A DNA stretch of 64,000 bases from IMG/VR virus record IMGVR_UViG_3300044960_000172, positions 22,869 through 86,868 of that record. One strand, given 5' to 3'. Under the pieces are notes generated by a model. That model saw only the letters and a list, made by a program, of their open reading frames with translations, did no database searches and had not been told where the DNA came from. The position numbers and the translations under genes are program-made. Below, in pieces: positions 8,637 through 17,687 of this stretch; the stretch's first letter is position 1, and every line of letters starts with the position of its first letter. This stretch comes from a virus.

Positions 8637-8990
8637 TCAGTTAAAAAGTTGTGTTCTGTAAGTAATGTATAAATATTCACCATCAGACATAACAAGCTCA
8701 GCTTTTACAAGTAATAGATTATTGTTGATTGTAAATCCTCGAATTATACTGCCTTGTATTTGCAATCTTTTTAATGATTTATTCCACTTAGTTGTAGCGT
8801 AGATGTGTGCATTATATATTATCTTACGTTTCTTCTCATCATCTCCAAATCTTAGATCTTTGAATAGTACTCTCTTAGTTAAAATTCGATGTAAATATAG
8901 ATCGAAAAAGATGTTTAGATATTTTTCAATTTCAACTTTACTATCTATAAGAGAAATACTATTGTTTTTAACTTGAATATCAAACGGCAT
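8637..8990 (-). CDS. Possible gp25-like baseplate wedge protein
   Basis: 117 residues, close to the usual gp25 length (about 110-135). The layout fits: an early helix, then a segment (VLFKDLRFGDD, about residues 41-51) in the place of the family's 'pG.R...P.fG', a second helix, and two C-terminal strands with a charged turn. The next gene downstream is the putative gp6/J-like protein, as in many myoviruses. Key residues are not strictly conserved, so this is a structural guess supported by order. Confidence 0.4.
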   Translation of the reverse strand: MPFDIQVKNNSISLIDSKVEIEKYLNIFFDLYLHRILTKRVLFKDLRFGDDEKKRKIIYNAHIYATTKWNKSLKRLQIQGSIIRGFTINNNLLLVKAELVMSDGEYLYITYRTQLFN

Positions 8991-8994
8991 GGTA

Positions 8995-9423
8995 TCATTC
9001 GTTATTTGTATTATTACTATTAGTAATTACTACCGGATCTCTAGCAGTTGGGTTTATGTTTTCATATGCATAAAAGTAGGTGAAAACCTTATCCCATATT
9101 CCATTACCATAAGTGAAATGATAAAACCTCCTTACTTGATAACTCATCATGATTGGAGGTGTACAATATCGTAAATACAATGCTCTATTAATAGCATTAA
9201 AGTAATTGAGCTGCATTAATGCAGACATAGCAGTACCCGCAGGTACTTGCCTAGAAAGCATTGCCTGAAGATAAATAGACTCAGATTGACTGAAGGCATT
9301 ATTTAGTCTATTTTTAACCCGACTTTTGTCGTGCCAATTTACTTTGTTATTAAGATCTGCTATATACCATTCTCCAGGAGCACCTCTTTTTAGGCTTTGT
9401 AACATTGGTCGTAGAAATAACAT
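8995..9423 (-). CDS. Hypothetical tail-region protein
   Basis: 142 residues, not recognised. Rich in aromatic residues (many Tyr, Phe, Trp), with an Asn-rich C-terminus (SNNTNNE); no membrane segment. A good AGGAG site precedes the ATG. It lies between the sigma factor and the gp25-like gene, so it is probably a baseplate or tail component. Confidence 0.6.
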   Translation of the reverse strand: MLFLRPMLQSLKRGAPGEWYIADLNNKVNWHDKSRVKNRLNNAFSQSESIYLQAMLSRQVPAGTAMSALMQLNYFNAINRALYLRYCTPPIMMSYQVRRFYHFTYGNGIWDKVFTYFYAYENINPTARDPVVITNSNNTNNE

Positions 9424-9449
9424 TGTTTTTACTCCTAGGAGGAAATTGA

Positions 9450-10220
9450 TTATTCTAGTTCTAAATCTATACTAGAACCTGAAGTGGCAGTCTGTGTTAA
9501 TACTTTAAAATCTTCTCTTATTTTGTTTAATCTTTGATTCACATTGTTTCTAGATATATTTAAATCCTTAGCAATTTCTGATATAGTCTTTTTAGGTTTT
9601 CCGTGCAAACCAAACGTCGATTCTAGTATATATTTATCTTTATTATCTTCCAAGGCATCATAATACACATTATAGAGATACTGTAAATCTTTAGCTTTCT
9701 TAGCTGCGGGTAAAGAGGCTGAATCTTCTCCAGTAGCTTCTTCAAAAGAACCCTCATATCCAACTTGCTGCCTTTTACGAATTGTTTCTATTCTTTTAAT
9801 AGATATTCCTAGATTATCAGCTAATTCTTGATCAGATGGTTCTCTCCCAAGACTTTCTCTAAGTCTTTCTGTAGCTTCATTTAAGGCCTTAGATAACATA
9901 ATAGATTGCTCAGACATATGCAAGACATTCTGATGTTTTGACATATATCTCTGCAATCTTTGAAGATTAGTCCATGCAAAGGTAGTAAGACTACCCTTGG
10001 TTGGATCATACTTACCTAGAGACTCAAAAAGGACTGTTTTAGCCCGTCCCTGAATAAGAGGGTCATTTACATAACTAGCACCTAGATAAGTAGTAATGAA
10101 TGAATTAATAATAGGTGTAAATTCATTCATTAATTTAGTTGATAGCTGCTTGTTTTCTGGGTTTTCATACCACTGTTTCCAAGCTAATTTCAATCTGTCT
10201 TCTGTTTTTAACTCAGCCAT
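9450..10220 (-). CDS. RNA polymerase sigma-70 family factor
   Basis: 256 residues. Region 2 includes KYDPTKGSLTTFAWTNLQR (about 71-89), the 2.3-2.4 pattern 'yDPtkG.kFtTfA...I'. Region 3 has LGREPSDQELADNLGIS (about 124-140). Region 4 is a C-terminal helix-turn-helix (KTISEIAKDLNISRNNVNQRL, about residues 210-230). No region 1.1 is present and region 2 is short, as in alternative sigma factors. It should direct an RNA polymerase, host or phage-encoded, to a promoter class, probably late. It overlaps the hub gene by 8 bases, so it is co-transcribed with tail genes, an unusual position that would give feed-forward late expression (inference). Confidence 0.88.
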   Translation of the reverse strand: MAELKTEDRLKLAWKQWYENPENKQLSTKLMNEFTPIINSFITTYLGASYVNDPLIQGRAKTVLFESLGKYDPTKGSLTTFAWTNLQRLQRYMSKHQNVLHMSEQSIMLSKALNEATERLRESLGREPSDQELADNLGISIKRIETIRKRQQVGYEGSFEEATGEDSASLPAAKKAKDLQYLYNVYYDALEDNKDKYILESTFGLHGKPKKTISEIAKDLNISRNNVNQRLNKIREDFKVLTQTATSGSSIDLELE

Positions 10221-11958
10221 AATACAATTGATTTGCCATTGTACCGCCTATAAATGAATATTTATACAGAGGATGGCGTCTAACTGTAAAACTAAAGGTG
10301 TAACAATTTTCAAATATATTCCTCAAATTCGTTAGTCTAAAAATAGTTCTAGCCGGTGTATTCTGTCTATTTAAATCTATATCATATCCTACACTATATA
10401 CATATCCTATAACAGCTGTATCTGTTGCAAAAGAACCAGGCAAATAATTTGAACCTACTGCTTCTACAGCAATTGTACTACCAGGACAAATATCAAAACG
10501 TAATGGTCCCGCTATTTCTAGCTGCCTATGTTCTGTCAATTTCTTAGCATACAAAAATTTAGCCATTCTATCTAATATTGTCTGCTCTGCTAGTCCCGCT
10601 AAAGCTATTTCCCTATTAGTCTGTATCGCAGCAGGTAAGTTTCTCATAGTAGCTCTATTGAATGATATCATTTGACCTAGATATACAGATGGTACAGAAG
10701 ACATAGATAAGAAAAATGGAGCTTTCTCTAAAACTATTTGTCCTGCTGTTATCTCTGGGGCAGCATAATAGCCACCAATAAATGATTGTAAAGAATTACC
10801 TACTTCTAAATTACTTCCAGCTAATGGAGCATAATTACCATATAAACCAAATACTTTAACAGGAATCTGTGCTGCACTTGTTTCTACAGTAGAGAAAATT
10901 TGGTCTGTTCTTATTGTAAAAGAGACAACCTTTGAGTATTTAAAAGGTACATACCAGTTACTATCAAACGAGAAACTATCTATAGGAAATTTAACTGGAG
11001 CATATACAGGATTATATGGTATAACCCGAGCATACCCAGGCAATGGACATATTACGAATTGTAATTCAGGAGATAATTCGTTAACCAATTTAGACCAGAT
11101 TGTATTTTGTGCTAAAGACGTGATATTCAACAAATCATTCTTTGTATGGTTCGTAGTCCTACCAGCTAAAGAGTCTGCAATATTAGCAAGTATCCTTTCT
11201 GCATCAGGATAATCGGTTCTTGGTCTTAGAGCAGGGCGTAATTCTGGTCTAGTATATGGAGGTTCTATTACATAAAACTTGTAGATAATTGAATTTAAAG
11301 CATTTAAAACATATGGTTGAGCGAAATATGCCGCGTCTGTCTTTGCTAAAAAAGCCAGCCATCTATAGATTCCATATTCCCACGGATCATCTTTTAGTTC
11401 CTTAACTGTTAATAATCCTTGTACTACTTCTAAAGGAGAAAATCCTCTGGCTCCTCCACCAAGAAAACCCCCAGCTCCTGTTTTGTAGAAAGCTGGAAAT
11501 GTCAAATGGGCTGGATTATTTGGATGTATAACTGAAGAGATGCCAGAAGAGAAGTCCAACTGAGACAACCAATGTACACAAGAGAGACTGGCAAAAACAC
11601 CCTTCTCTCTTCTTATTACTGTTACTTTAGTTACATAACCAGAAAATAGTAAAAAGACTTTAGGATAAGCTAAAGGACTATCTAGTAATAGACCTAAGGT
11701 ACCCTGAGAACCAAAACCGTAATCTACAGAGGCTATTACTACTATTGGAATTCTAAATAAATTACCATTAAGTACATGAGCTGTACTAATAAGATAATCG
11801 CGCGTTACTCCTAGAGGAGCTTCAATTGTAGCCTGAGGAATCTGATTTATAGTATAATCACATTGGAAAGATGTTACAGAGAGAGGAGCCCATCCATAAT
11901 CAGGATGCTGGACAAAAGCAAATAGTCTAACGCCTAATGCAACATAAGGTACAGGCAT
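10213..11958 (-). CDS. Baseplate/tail hub protein (late control gpD / gp27-like)
   Basis: 581 residues, mostly beta. The N-terminal part has the hub hallmarks: INQIPQATIEAPLG (about 33-46), where gpD-type proteins have 'vn.iP.a.l.lp.g', then LFSGYVTKVTV and ASLSCVHWLSQLD, the typical 'f.G.V..v......g....v.c.....L'. Such proteins form the ring or cylinder linking the tail tube to the spike. It follows the 11965-12684 gene by 6 bases and lies in the same array as the spike and baseplate genes. Family assigned by pattern; length is above the roughly 350-400 residues of gpD, so extra domains are present. Confidence 0.65.
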   Translation of the reverse strand: MPVPYVALGVRLFAFVQHPDYGWAPLSVTSFQCDYTINQIPQATIEAPLGVTRDYLISTAHVLNGNLFRIPIVVIASVDYGFGSQGTLGLLLDSPLAYPKVFLLFSGYVTKVTVIRREKGVFASLSCVHWLSQLDFSSGISSVIHPNNPAHLTFPAFYKTGAGGFLGGGARGFSPLEVVQGLLTVKELKDDPWEYGIYRWLAFLAKTDAAYFAQPYVLNALNSIIYKFYVIEPPYTRPELRPALRPRTDYPDAERILANIADSLAGRTTNHTKNDLLNITSLAQNTIWSKLVNELSPELQFVICPLPGYARVIPYNPVYAPVKFPIDSFSFDSNWYVPFKYSKVVSFTIRTDQIFSTVETSAAQIPVKVFGLYGNYAPLAGSNLEVGNSLQSFIGGYYAAPEITAGQIVLEKAPFFLSMSSVPSVYLGQMISFNRATMRNLPAAIQTNREIALAGLAEQTILDRMAKFLYAKKLTEHRQLEIAGPLRFDICPGSTIAVEAVGSNYLPGSFATDTAVIGYVYSVGYDIDLNRQNTPARTIFRLTNLRNIFENCYTFSFTVRRHPLYKYSFIGGTMANQLYYG

Positions 11959-11964
11959 AGTTCT

Positions 11965-12684
11965 TTATGGATAACAATGAAAATGTAATTCAAACTTACC
12001 TATTTTATTTTCTGTATCACTGAACTCGAATCCTACATTTTCTAAAAAACCGATGAGGTACATACTGTCTGTTGCGATGTCCTTTTCTACCATTTGCCCA
12101 TAAGACTTAGATCTTGGATCATTGTCTTGCTCTACAGTCACGGTTACATTGCTAATGTCTATTCGACATAAGGCTCCATAATAACTTGCTGCTACTAATG
12201 TAGCCAAATTAGATAGCATAGAAAACGGAGTGGCTTGAATATTTTTAGCCTGTTTTGTAGTTACAAGTTGATTATTTATCCTTCTTGTCGTTTCTTCTTG
12301 GATAACTTCGTTTCTCAGAATATATCCAGCAATAATACATTTAAATGCAGAAGGTGGGAAGATATAAGTATACATTACTCCGCTTAAAGTAGGACTCGTT
12401 TGAATATTATTTACTGTAAGTGCTTTTATAAATGAAGGAATAAGACCCGCTTTCTCTAATTGCAGGACAGTAAAAGCACTTTGATCATCAGGAGGGTCTG
12501 GATTAACTATACTTAATGTTACTCCTAAATTAGAAATATTAGGAGTAGAATGGGTCATTGATGTTGGATATTTAGCTGAGGCAAAACCTCCTTCAAATAA
12601 TGAAGTAAAAGGGTCTTTAGATTTTTTTTCTTCAGGCGTAGGTTTAATAATCCAACTCTTAGGAGGAACAAAGTTATCTGCCAT
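11965..12684 (-). CDS. Tail-region structural protein, unknown
   Basis: 239 residues. A Pro/Lys-rich N-terminal 35 residues precede a beta-rich body (LGVTLSIVNPDPP, GVMYTYIFPPSAF) ending in FELHFHCYP. No catalytic motifs or membrane segment. Lying immediately before the hub gene, it occupies the place where many phages encode the small tube-hub adaptor, but I cannot assign it on sequence. Confidence 0.6.
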   Translation of the reverse strand: MADNFVPPKSWIIKPTPEEKKSKDPFTSLFEGGFASAKYPTSMTHSTPNISNLGVTLSIVNPDPPDDQSAFTVLQLEKAGLIPSFIKALTVNNIQTSPTLSGVMYTYIFPPSAFKCIIAGYILRNEVIQEETTRRINNQLVTTKQAKNIQATPFSMLSNLATLVAASYYGALCRIDISNVTVTVEQDNDPRSKSYGQMVEKDIATDSMYLIGFLENVGFEFSDTENKIGKFELHFHCYP

Positions 12685-12688
12685 ACTA

Positions 12689-13267
12689 TTAGTAATGTGT
12701 TACTTGTGTATTTAATGGACTAAAGTCTATATCACCGACATTTGGAATCTGTGGTCCGCTGTCTCTTATTCCTAAATTTTGTAAATCCATCATATTAAAA
12801 TTGGAATAAGATTCAGTATCCAGGGAAGGAATATTTGACTCTACAAGAGTTTGAGGAATTTCTATGTCCTCTGTATTTGATAAATTAGGTATATACACGT
12901 TTTGAGAATCTAGATTAATATTTGAAATGTCCATCTGTATATTCTGCTGTTGAATTTCTCCTAGATCAATATTTATTTCATCTCTATCTTCTGGAATATT
13001 AAGTTCATTCTGTTCTATTTTCTGAGTAGTATCAATGTCTTCTATTTCCACGTTTGCATCTGCATAAGATTGTTGATTCTCTGATTCTATTTCTATTCTT
13101 CTTACATCGTTTTTATTAATCAAAACCTCGTCGTCCACCTTTGGAGTAAAAGTATTGATTGCTGTCTTTTCTTCTCTACTAGACATAATAGCAGATAAAT
13201 TGTCATATCTTTTATCCTTTTTAAGATATTGTCTAGGTTTTCTTAACCTTCTGAATTTTCTAGGCAT
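12689..13267 (-). CDS. Low-complexity N/Q/D/I-rich protein with basic N-terminus
   Basis: 192 residues. The first about 20 residues are strongly basic (MPRKFRRLRKPRQYLKKDKR); the rest is an Asn/Gln/Asp/Ile-rich, probably disordered tract with repeated 'I.NL/IPNL' phrases. AGGAA stands 5-6 bases before the ATG, and the ATG overlaps the stop of the frameshifted tail-chaperone extension by 8 bases. Directly after a tail assembly chaperone one expects a tape measure, but this is far too short and not helical. Function unknown. Confidence 0.65.
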   Translation of the reverse strand: MPRKFRRLRKPRQYLKKDKRYDNLSAIMSSREEKTAINTFTPKVDDEVLINKNDVRRIEIESENQQSYADANVEIEDIDTTQKIEQNELNIPEDRDEINIDLGEIQQQNIQMDISNINLDSQNVYIPNLSNTEDIEIPQTLVESNIPSLDTESYSNFNMMDLQNLGIRDSGPQIPNVGDIDFSPLNTQVTHY

Positions 13268-14029
13268 TTAGGTTCCTGCTAGCTTTCAATCTCTCTAGCC
13301 TTTCAATCAAATCTGCGTATTTATCCTTTATATTTAAAGCTTGGGTGCTTTGTGTTAATGCAAAATTTGCATAGCTATTATAAGATTGAATAACAATTTC
13401 CTTATCTATTTTACTAATTTTAGCTAGAGAAGATAGAACTGTATTTCTAGTTTTGAGAATATCTATCTTCCTATTTACATAGGAATATCTAGTTTTAAGA
13501 CAAAGAACAAGCTTTCCTGGGAGATATTTTAATGTTAAAGATTTGTTATCTATAATATCTAAAAGGGAATCTATTAAGAAGTAGATTCCCTTGTACCTTG
13601 AAAAAAATCCGGGGCAGTCGCCTCCTTTACTATAGCTTTGATATAATTATTGAATTCTTTCCACCTTGCAATAAACAGAGAATAAAGTACTTGACTTTTC
13701 AGATTATTACATATACTGGAAAAATCTATATTCAAATTATTTGTTTTCTTATAGAAAATCTTATGTTTAGTAGAAGATAAAGAATATACGGATAATAACA
13801 TTTGTAATTTCTTCTTTTCCTTAATAGCTTGGACATTATTAGTTATTTTGGAATTAGAAATTAATTCATCTATGTAATTCTCTATTAACAAATGTTCATT
13901 ACTAGATAACAAACAGAAAGATACTTTAAGATCATCTATTAAAGAATATTCCTTCTGGAAAGAAGAAGGATCAGTAAATATTGCGATCAGGAAATTTTCT
14001 ATTTCTTTTTGAGTGAAGATAGTTGACAT
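13260..14029 (-). CDS. Putative tail assembly chaperone, long form made by -1 ribosomal frameshift
   Basis: Expected product 256 residues: 143 from the upstream frame, then 113 in the -1 frame starting SRYKGIYFLID and ending RLKASRNLNA, stop TAG at 13260-13262. The extension has no ATG near its start, is Lys/Ile/Leu-rich and helical with a C-terminal coiled-coil look (YADLIERLERLKAS), and fills an otherwise gene-free 306-base gap. This argues that it is translated. The alternative is a homopolymer sequencing or assembly error in a single 256-residue gene; the in-register heptamer and tail-gene context favour programmed slippage. Confidence 0.6.
13574..14029 (-). CDS. Putative tail assembly chaperone, short (unshifted) form
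   Basis: 151 residues, mainly helical, Lys/Asn/Leu-rich. It ends eight codons after a run of seven T (complement 13601-13607) that is in register as T TTT TTT, the classic -1 slippery heptamer. The -1 frame continues open for 113 codons to 13260. Two overlapping ORFs joined by a -1 slip upstream of hub/tail genes is the hallmark of phage tail assembly chaperones (lambda gpG/gpGT and analogues), which are otherwise very divergent in sequence. Assignment rests on this architecture and position rather than sequence similarity. Confidence 0.65.
   Translation of the reverse strand: MSTIFTQKEIENFLIAIFTDPSSFQKEYSLIDDLKVSFCLLSSNEHLLIENYIDELISNSKITNNVQAIKEKKKLQMLLSVYSLSSTKHKIFYKKTNNLNIDFSSICNNLKSQVLYSLFIARWKEFNNYIKAIVKEATAPDFFQGTRESTS
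13601..13607 (-). promoter_or_regulatory. -1 frameshift slippery heptamer T TTT TTT
   Basis: On the minus strand the zero frame reads GAT TTT TTT CAA, so the heptamer T TTT TTT has the X XXY YYZ form. Both tRNA-Phe codons can re-pair after a -1 slip, moving decoding from the 151-residue frame into the 113-codon extension. I see no strong GC-rich stem directly downstream; the region is AT-rich, as is common in AT-rich phages. Confidence 0.6.
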
Positions 14030-14032
14030 AAT

Positions 14033-16600
14033 TTATCCTACTATTTTGAATTTATGCATATTACTTCGTTGAATCTGCACTGAATAATTAGTATTGCCGA
14101 TATTATTTATAGTTGTTGTTACATTTCCATACTTATCAGAAAACTTCGGATTAACCCAAATGATAGGTTGTACATTCCCATCAAAAGCTGCTTCCCCTGG
14201 GAATGGATAGGTAATAGACGCTGTACTATCAGTCGTTGACCAAAGACCGTCTTCTTTCCATTCACTAGTTCCCCAGTCCTTCCATCTAGGAGCTATTATC
14301 GTGTATCCAGAACTCTTATACTGCTCGGAATTTCTAAAAGTGATAGACATATCTTCTAGTAAAGTCTGATTATTTTCTAAAAGATCTTCAGCAGCGTTTT
14401 TAGCCGTCCTTGCATTTATTTCTAGATTTGATTTTTCACTATTAGCATTATTGGCTGTACTGGCATCATCACATTTTACTTTGCATTTAAAGTGACCAGA
14501 AGATCCTCCTATAATCCTACCTCTAACAAAAAGATCATGTCCTAAATAATTGCCAGAGGCAGAAAAGGTATTACATTGGATGTCGGATGTACTAGATACT
14601 GGATTACATTCTTCAGACCCGCTACCTGATCCGCTACCTGATCTACTACCCGATCCGCTGCCTGATCCACTACCAGATCCACTGTTAGAGCTATCACCAG
14701 ACCCGGACAGATCGCCAAAAATCTGGTGAACATATTCTTTTGATACATCTATTAAATTGTTACCTGCCCTAACGATATTACCAGAGTCGGCGTATTCCAA
14801 TATTCCTCTAGTTCCATTTAAAAAGACAGATTTAGATTGAATAGCAATACAAGCGTTACTTGATTTCAAATTTATACCTGGATAAAAAGCATCATCCCCT
14901 ATTCCTGGTGTAGAATCTCCTGGGTCCGCTTCACTGTCTGCCTCTAATACTATTCCACTATTATTTTTCTTGTGTGCTGCTCTAACATAGAAGTTGGCAC
15001 CAGAAATATTACGTATGGAACCCTCAGTAGTAGATACGTCTACACAATTCTTAGCTCTAAGAATTACGTCTCTGCCGGCATGGACAATGAAGTTTCTACC
15101 GCTTATGAATTCAATTCCTAAAGGTGCATCTATTTGAATTTTTCCTCTTGTCATAGTTATAGTAGCGCCATACCCGTCTCCTAATATTATAGAACCGTCT
15201 GCAGTCATGCTAATGTATGAATTATTTTTATAGACTCTTATTTTTTCATCACTACCTACCGTGACCTCTTCAGAAGAAGGTTCTTGTAAAAGCTCATAAT
15301 TCTGACTAAAACCAGAAAGAGAGGGTCCTGATGTATTTTGGCTCCGGTTATTATCGTTTACATAAAATCTTTTATTGTTACTGCTAGGATAGTTATTAGG
15401 TAAATAATCAAATAGAAAAGCATGTATATCATGAATTACAAATGGCTTAGGTACCGCAGTTTCTGCTTGAAGAATTTCATATCTAAAGCTGTTAGGATTG
15501 TAATTCTCTACACTTTCATCAAAACCTCCAACTGCTTTTTCTTCAACAAAACGAATATGTGGAGATTTTACGAGATGAATTCCTGTAGCAGATTTAATTC
15601 CTATTTGACCAAATTTACATCTATAAAAATCTGATAATCCTTTGACGTTCTTAGTATCACCATATTTCCATTCCTGATCTCCAACAGCAATCATTAAACG
15701 TCTGTCGCCATTGAATAGAGAACCACTGAATCTTTTATCATAATGAAGAGGCTTCCTTTTTCTAGCGCTGTCTATTTTCAGAACTTCCTGGAGTCTAGCC
15801 CGAGTATCCATTTTAGTTGGAAGCCCAGCTTGTTCAGCTACATTTCGGGCTACCCCTTCATAGATAAAGCTATAGTGAAAGTCAGAATGTGCTCTGAATT
15901 CAGAAACACCAGACCATAACTCTAGATGTTGACCAGATACTCTAGTTAAAGAGTCAATATAGAAGCACCAGACACCGCTAATGTCTGATGCTCTAATCAT
16001 TGCCATGAAAGGATCTAGATGAATAGCAGAACCAGATTCGGAAATTAGTGTATGTTCACCTACTTCAGTACTATCTTCTGGAGTCCTACCTGAATAGTCG
16101 GCTAGCGCTGTCCTTCTATTATTATTGAATTGTGGGGTTAATAGTTTATATGCATTTTGATGCAAAGGTCCTATTTCAGATTCTTGACCTATTATTTCAT
16201 TGATTGCCGTAGTGGGATTTATATTATACTTAGGCTCAGCGCCTATGATTATTCCATATCTACTAGAGGGATCGTCTATATACCAGACTTTTGTATTTAC
16301 AGAAATAGTACTGGCGTCATATACACCCAAAATATTTCCAGAACCTCTCATTAAGTAGAGACATTCTTTTACAGGCCCTCCGTTTTCAGTTGCTACATAG
16401 TAGACACGTAGCATTGGATTAGAGAAGATTACTAATCCTTTTCTTAATGTCGGAGGTTCGTATATTCTGTTAGCTTTAAGATGAGAGTCAAACGCTTTTG
16501 TATATTTATTATGTACTTCTTGCTTAAGAGAAGCATTTAGATAAGAAGTTGGAAGGGCATTAGCCTGCCCTTGTTTTTCTTCGTGAAAAGCTCTTTTCAT
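14033..16600 (-). CDS. Baseplate central spike protein (gp5/gp45-like beta-helix)
   Basis: 855 residues. The N-terminal half carries beta-barrel/OB-like and insertion segments. At about residues 450-610 there is a run of short strands (SYISMTADGSIILGDG, KIQIDAPLGIEF, NFIVHAGRDVILRAKN) typical of the triangular beta-helix of membrane-piercing spikes such as T4 gp5 C-terminal domain and P2 gpV. Then comes a flexible Ser-Gly linker (about 639-661) with nine or more SG units, and a separate C-terminal domain of about 190 residues. An AGGA site precedes the ATG. No lysozyme motif is seen. It lies between neck/tail genes and the tail chaperone. The linker joining a spike to another globular domain is odd. 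Confidence 0.65.
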   Translation of the reverse strand: MKRAFHEEKQGQANALPTSYLNASLKQEVHNKYTKAFDSHLKANRIYEPPTLRKGLVIFSNPMLRVYYVATENGGPVKECLYLMRGSGNILGVYDASTISVNTKVWYIDDPSSRYGIIIGAEPKYNINPTTAINEIIGQESEIGPLHQNAYKLLTPQFNNNRRTALADYSGRTPEDSTEVGEHTLISESGSAIHLDPFMAMIRASDISGVWCFYIDSLTRVSGQHLELWSGVSEFRAHSDFHYSFIYEGVARNVAEQAGLPTKMDTRARLQEVLKIDSARKRKPLHYDKRFSGSLFNGDRRLMIAVGDQEWKYGDTKNVKGLSDFYRCKFGQIGIKSATGIHLVKSPHIRFVEEKAVGGFDESVENYNPNSFRYEILQAETAVPKPFVIHDIHAFLFDYLPNNYPSSNNKRFYVNDNNRSQNTSGPSLSGFSQNYELLQEPSSEEVTVGSDEKIRVYKNNSYISMTADGSIILGDGYGATITMTRGKIQIDAPLGIEFISGRNFIVHAGRDVILRAKNCVDVSTTEGSIRNISGANFYVRAAHKKNNSGIVLEADSEADPGDSTPGIGDDAFYPGINLKSSNACIAIQSKSVFLNGTRGILEYADSGNIVRAGNNLIDVSKEYVHQIFGDLSGSGDSSNSGSGSGSGSGSGSRSGSGSGSGSEECNPVSSTSDIQCNTFSASGNYLGHDLFVRGRIIGGSSGHFKCKVKCDDASTANNANSEKSNLEINARTAKNAAEDLLENNQTLLEDMSITFRNSEQYKSSGYTIIAPRWKDWGTSEWKEDGLWSTTDSTASITYPFPGEAAFDGNVQPIIWVNPKFSDKYGNVTTTINNIGNTNYSVQIQRSNMHKFKIVG
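14616..14684 (-). repeat. 12-bp-type repeats encoding a Ser-Gly linker
   Basis: Degenerate tandem copies of GGATCAGGTAGC encode repeated Ser-Gly dipeptides (with one Arg) in the spike gene. Imperfect copies suggest an older expansion rather than an assembly artefact. Replication slippage would alter linker length in steps of two or four residues. Confidence 0.75.
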
Positions 16601-17013
16601 TTTTGTCCTACATCATAATCAAAAAAGTAAAATCTCAAAGACTCTATAAATAAATATTGTTCTACTGTTATTCTTCCTTCTACTCCGACCAAGTATGCTT
16701 TACCTGCTCTAAACGCCAGTGCGCTTGAACTTCCATCTCTTCGAACTTCTACAGAGCCTTCCCTACAAGGATCTAATTTTGTAAAGCTATTTCCGCCTCC
16801 AGTAGGACTACCTTCCAAAAACAATACATGTACTACTTCTCCAATACCAATAGGCCTAGCATATACTAGGAAACTATTTTTGAGATTTAATCCCGTAACT
16901 ATAGCTGGTTTAAATTCATATTTAAATACAAAAGCTCTAGCAACACCTAAATTCCCAAATGCAGTTATCGTGATATCATTTACTGTAGTACATGAGCTTG
17001 AATACGTAGACAT
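16597..17013 (-). CDS. Small beta-rich tail/baseplate protein
   Basis: 138 residues, beta-rich, Gly/Val-rich, no membrane segment. Overlaps the spike start by 4 bases (coupled translation), suggesting a partner of the spike or baseplate. A GAGG site precedes the ATG. Not recognised. Confidence 0.65.
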   Translation of the reverse strand: MSTYSSSCTTVNDITITAFGNLGVARAFVFKYEFKPAIVTGLNLKNSFLVYARPIGIGEVVHVLFLEGSPTGGGNSFTKLDPCREGSVEVRRDGSSSALAFRAGKAYLVGVEGRITVEQYLFIESLRFYFFDYDVGQK

Positions 17014-17024
17014 GTAATTATCCT

Positions 17025-17687
17025 CTATTTATCTATAACTGGCGGAGGCCAACCTATCTCCATTAATGTTCTGTCTATTACCCCAACTATGTCATCAATA
17101 GATTTATCGTAAGACCAGCTTTCTACCCATGTATATTTAACTGTGACAGGGCAGGTATAATATTCTTTATGGTAAACAGACATTGATACTTTTTCTACAA
17201 GAGAAACATTGAATTGAGCTAAATTGAGTAGTCTTCTGATCACAGTCTGATATCTTATTAGTAAATTCATTACTTCTTCAACTAAATATTCTACTTCTCC
17301 CATTTCTGTTGATCTACAGAAAAATGCATGTCCGCCTTGGAAAGAAGTAGTAAAGGTGTTTTTTGTACTAGAATTAATTATTCCATCACCTAGTCCTAGT
17401 TGAACTGGAACCCATTCCAGTCTTCGTAGAGCGATTAAAGGGATTTTATCTGTAGTTACTTTCTCTCTAGCTGCAACAGATACAATTTTTACGCTATCTT
17501 GCTCTGATGGAGTTATTCCTCTATTTGGCTTTCCTTTAAATCTAGGAGTGACCAAATATTCTGGTTTGGTAAAATAATGACGTGTTAAATTGAGAAGTGT
17601 AGCATTCATGAGATTAGGTCTAATGGGGTATCTATATAGATACTTAATATCTAGTAGATCAATCGGATTTGCAGAAATGTCACCCAT
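17025..17687 (-). CDS. Tail/neck structural protein, unknown
   Basis: 220 residues, mixed alpha/beta, no recognised motif. It begins SANPIDLLDIKYLY and ends with a Pro-rich tail (GWPPPVIDK). Its stop-start neighbours overlap by a base or lie within a dozen bases, so it is part of the tail transcript. Position among neck/tail genes suggests a tail-completion or baseplate role, by context only. Confidence 0.6.
   Translation of the reverse strand: MGDISANPIDLLDIKYLYRYPIRPNLMNATLLNLTRHYFTKPEYLVTPRFKGKPNRGITPSEQDSVKIVSVAAREKVTTDKIPLIALRRLEWVPVQLGLGDGIINSSTKNTFTTSFQGGHAFFCRSTEMGEVEYLVEEVMNLLIRYQTVIRRLLNLAQFNVSLVEKVSMSVYHKEYYTCPVTVKYTWVESWSYDKSIDDIVGVIDRTLMEIGWPPPVIDK

Noticed and set aside
14542-14748. 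68-codon minus-strand frame inside the spike gene
   Set aside because: An out-of-frame shadow through the Ser-Gly repeat, made of VDQVADQVA-type repeats; no ribosome site.
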